Positions 61,741-64,000 of a stretch of 64,000 bases of DNA are shown one piece after another. The position numbers were made by a program, and so were the translations under genes. The DNA comes from Vitellaria paradoxa. Lineage: Eukaryota; Streptophyta; Magnoliopsida; Ericales; Sapotaceae. Every line of letters begins with the position of its first letter. Position 1 is the first letter of the stretch. The DNA lies in the NCBI GenBank assembly GCA_019916065.1, contig CM034240.1, positions 45,272,026 through 45,336,025 on the forward strand, given 5' to 3'. Below the pieces are notes generated by a model. That model had not been told where the DNA came from and made no database searches. It saw nothing but the letters and a program-made list of their open reading frames with translations.

Positions 61741-62315
61741 GGAGCATGGGATTCACCAACAACCTGTCTGTTTTGTCGTAGGATATGACTAAAAAGATAA
61801 TTAAAATAAAAGAAAAAAAATAATTCTTACTATTAAATAAATTCAACGATTAAAAATATTTTAAATTTAAATTTTTAAAATAAAAAATTTAGTTAATTTT
61901 ATCTAATAAATATCTATACATTGTTTAATATATATGTGTGTAAATTTTTTTTTGTTACAAATATTATCACATTTTTAAAATATTAATTTTAAACACCTTC
62001 ATATGTAAAAAGTATTAAAAAAAAAATATGTGAAGAATCAAGTGAAGTGATCGAAAAGACAATTAAAATAGAAAGAAAAAAAATAATTCTGAATATTGAG
62101 TTAATCAGCGGTCAGAAAAAGAAAAATGCAAAAGTCAAATTATGAGTCCCTCATTATATGGATGTATATACAAACATATCTCAACAGATATGCAAGCAAA
62201 TACATTGCTTGTAAGCAACGGAAGTTCACTAATAAAAGAGACCTGTTTTCCTCCCTCTCTCTCTCTCTCTCTCTCTGTATGGACCATGGGATCCACCAAC
62301 AACCTGCCTGTTTTT
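61654..62315. repeat. Direct repeats of 120 bp, 540 bp apart
   Basis: 61654-61774 and 62197-62315 share CAAATACATTGCTTGTAAGC, the following CAACGGAAGTTCAC, a CT-dinucleotide run and CACCAACAACCTG. The spacer resembles the tandem repeat at 19.7 kb. The right copy runs on into about 110 bp of non-repetitive, open sequence (62316-62425) that I could not assign to a family. Confidence 0.7.
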
Positions 62316-62554
62316 GAAATACAGAAAGTCCATCTCAGCAAACGCATCAGTTCGCCAACTTGTACCAGAAGAAGTGGCTGCGGTAGGCGATGTCGCCAAA
62401 CTCTATCCTTTTTATTGTCCCGAGAACACCACATGAGAGATGATATTCTAGATTCACCTATATCATAAAAAGAAGAAAAAATATATATCATCCCACTATG
62501 ATGTCATAAGTTACTGTGGAAGTACTAATGGAGAGAGAAGACAAAAGGAGAAAC

Positions 62555-62748
62555 CCACTCTCCTTGTTATTCTAGTAGAGCAAAAGTCAAGTCTAAGAAT
62601 TAGGTGATATATTCAAGTCGTAGATTCGATTCTTACTTGGAGTGGTCAGGATTCAAGTGGTGTTGCTGCGCTGATTCCTCTGAGAGTTTGTAGTTTAATG
62701 GATAAAACTACTGAGTGATTTCTTTCGTTACGAAGAAAAAAAAAAAAA
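62555..62748 (+). mobile_element. SINE with tRNA-like head, poly-A tail and 16-bp target duplication
   Basis: Flanked by AGACAAAAGGAGAAAC at 62539-62554 and 62749-62764. The body starts CCACTCTCC and contains GGAGTGG at about 62640, which could pair as an acceptor stem. A B-box-like GATTCGATTC (about 62625) sits between. It ends CGAAG followed by an A-run. Long target duplications and the A-tail indicate LINE-driven retroposition. Confidence 0.75.
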
Positions 62749-63025
62749 AGACAAAAGGAGAAACTAAAAAATAGTGGAGATTTATACATTTTTTGGGAGG
62801 AGAATGTTTGTAGGTTAAACATGTCCAAGATACAGAAGCACTTAACAGTAGGAATAAAAGAAGAGCTCAATAGAGTTCCCATAATTTTTCTTTCTATTCT
62901 CTCACTGGGTTTCATATGCATAATGCATTTGGACCCATAAAATAGTTTTCTTTATTAAAAGTGAAACAGGAGCATTCTAGAATACATTAATAGCAGTTAT
63001 GGCACGATCACATTGAATTGCAAAG

Positions 63026-63305
63026 GTGGCACTCAGTTTGTATTTTTATTTTTTGTTCCTTATTTTGAGGTTTATGTTTTAAGAATACTGAAAATCCATT
63101 TAATTTGATTTTTTTTGTAATTCGTGTTTTGAGATTTTTCTTTATTTTGCGTTAAAAATACTCAAAACGACTCTTGGCCATTTTACATTATTTTCTAAAA
63201 TAGATTTCGAGAACACGAATGACCAAAGACGTTTTGATCTGTCTTCCTTATTTCCAAAAATATAAAATAAAAAATAAGTTCAAAACAAGTATACTAAATG
63301 ACACC
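63026..63305. mobile_element. Tourist-like MITE, GGTGGCATTTGGT family
   Basis: Starts GGTGGCACTCAGTTTG and ends inverted (ACTAAATGACACC), with AAA on both sides. Diverged member of the family described at 32353-32673. Confidence 0.55.
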
Positions 63306-63557
63306 AAAGCAACTATAAAAGACATGAAAGACACTTATTCTTAAATTATTTGCACTGATTCTTTACATTTTCCAGTTTTCACCAATATGTTGATTATTAT
63401 ATAACTGCTCAATTTTACAATTCTACGTGTCAAATGTAAAATCAAGTCTTAAAAAATGGGTAAGTACCACTGACTTATTTGAATATCAAAATATAAATAG
63501 TTCAAAACAAATGCATGATTAAAAAATAATTAAAGGATCAAGGGAAATAACACTTAC

Positions 63558-63815
63558 ATATCAGATAAAGCATCAGAACTTGGAGGATCCATCTCTTGCC
63601 CCTGTCAATAAATATGTTCCAGCAACCACATTGTAGCAGATTCAGAAAGAAATGATGAAAAAGAGAAACATGAACAAACACAAGCACACGAAGTGAAATA
63701 AAGGTCCGTAACAAGGTCAAATACCACTTTCTCAGGCAAAATCTTTTTCCCCAATTAATTCCCGTTGTTCCTTTCTGAGATTCAATATTTCTTCATGCCC
63801 ATCATCATATAAAAC
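63558..63815 (-). pseudogene. PDS5-like Tudor-domain gene fragment, two exons
   Basis: Exon 63725-63815 follows a TTTGTAG acceptor and reads VLYDDGHEEILNLRKEQREL, the Tudor-domain pattern of plant PDS5 cohesion cofactors. PDS5 proteins bind cohesin and regulate sister-chromatid cohesion. A five-A run near 63748 appears to have one base too many: as written the frame hits TGA within the exon. With one A fewer it would continue to a GT donor at 63724 and join in phase to exon 63558-63601 (after TTGACAG, before GTAAGTG). The fragment could be a pseudogene or a real gene with an assembly error. The rest of the gene would lie beyond the right edge, past a repeat end near 63920. Confidence 0.5.
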
Positions 63816-64000
63816 CTACAAAGGAAGCCTCAAAACAATGAGTATAATTTTCCCAAACAAACAATAATAATAATTTGTATACAGCAGCAACTTGAAATAA
63901 GACTATGATAATCAGCAGGGACGGAACCAGAATTTTTGCTAAGGGGCACCGGGCGCTGAGTGAGGCATTGGGCACCGAACACCCAGAAAAATAACAATCA

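Noticed and set aside
1..64000. CRISPR arrays, operons, bacterial features
   Set aside because: Repeats lack regular spacers, and the gene structure with introns is eukaryotic.

Overview
The window is a nuclear segment of a flowering plant, most likely a eudicot. It is AT-rich and dense in transposable elements, its genes have many introns, and its products (CIPK, NRAMP, cinnamoyl-CoA reductase) match well-known plant families. Species cannot be named from the sequence. Three apparently intact protein-coding genes occupy about 13 kb of span. Most of the remainder is MITEs, DNA transposons, LTR-like sequence, microsatellites and plain AT-rich spacer.

Layout: 1-7.5 kb is intergenic, with several MITEs and short tandem duplications. 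7.5-9.1 kb holds an intronless CBL-interacting protein kinase close to CIPK6; a 362-bp MITE ends exactly where its TATA box begins. 11.5-15.35 kb is a complete but dead Mutator-like element (133-bp terminal inverted repeats, transposase with stops and frameshifts). 18.2-18.5 kb is a foldback element. 24-29.7 kb contains a Helitron-like end, a long LTR-like stretch and two truncated copies of the leader of the downstream NRAMP gene. 33.4-39.6 kb is a 13-exon NRAMP metal transporter, with its promoter just upstream. 41.3-46.9 kb, minus strand, is a five-exon cinnamoyl-CoA reductase. 48.8-50.6 kb is a tandem array with a period near 160 bp, split by a 748-bp hAT-type element with a perfect 8-bp target duplication. 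53.5-54.4 kb is a compound inverted-repeat locus. 55.6-60.9 kb is a decayed hAT transposon interrupted by a 2.2-kb solo LTR with a perfect 5-bp target duplication. 62.5-62.8 kb is a tRNA-like SINE with a 16-bp target duplication. 63.55-63.82 kb, minus strand, carries two exons of a PDS5-like Tudor-domain gene with an apparent 1-base frameshift.

The three genes are not an operon and have unrelated roles: calcium/CBL signalling (CIPK6), divalent metal transport (NRAMP) and lignin monomer synthesis (CCR). They share a history of transposon activity in promoters, introns and spacers. Both multi-exon genes appear to use one GC-AG intron each. No new biochemical system was found; the most informative signals are nested insertions whose order can be read from exact target-site duplications, and the repeated NRAMP promoter/leader.
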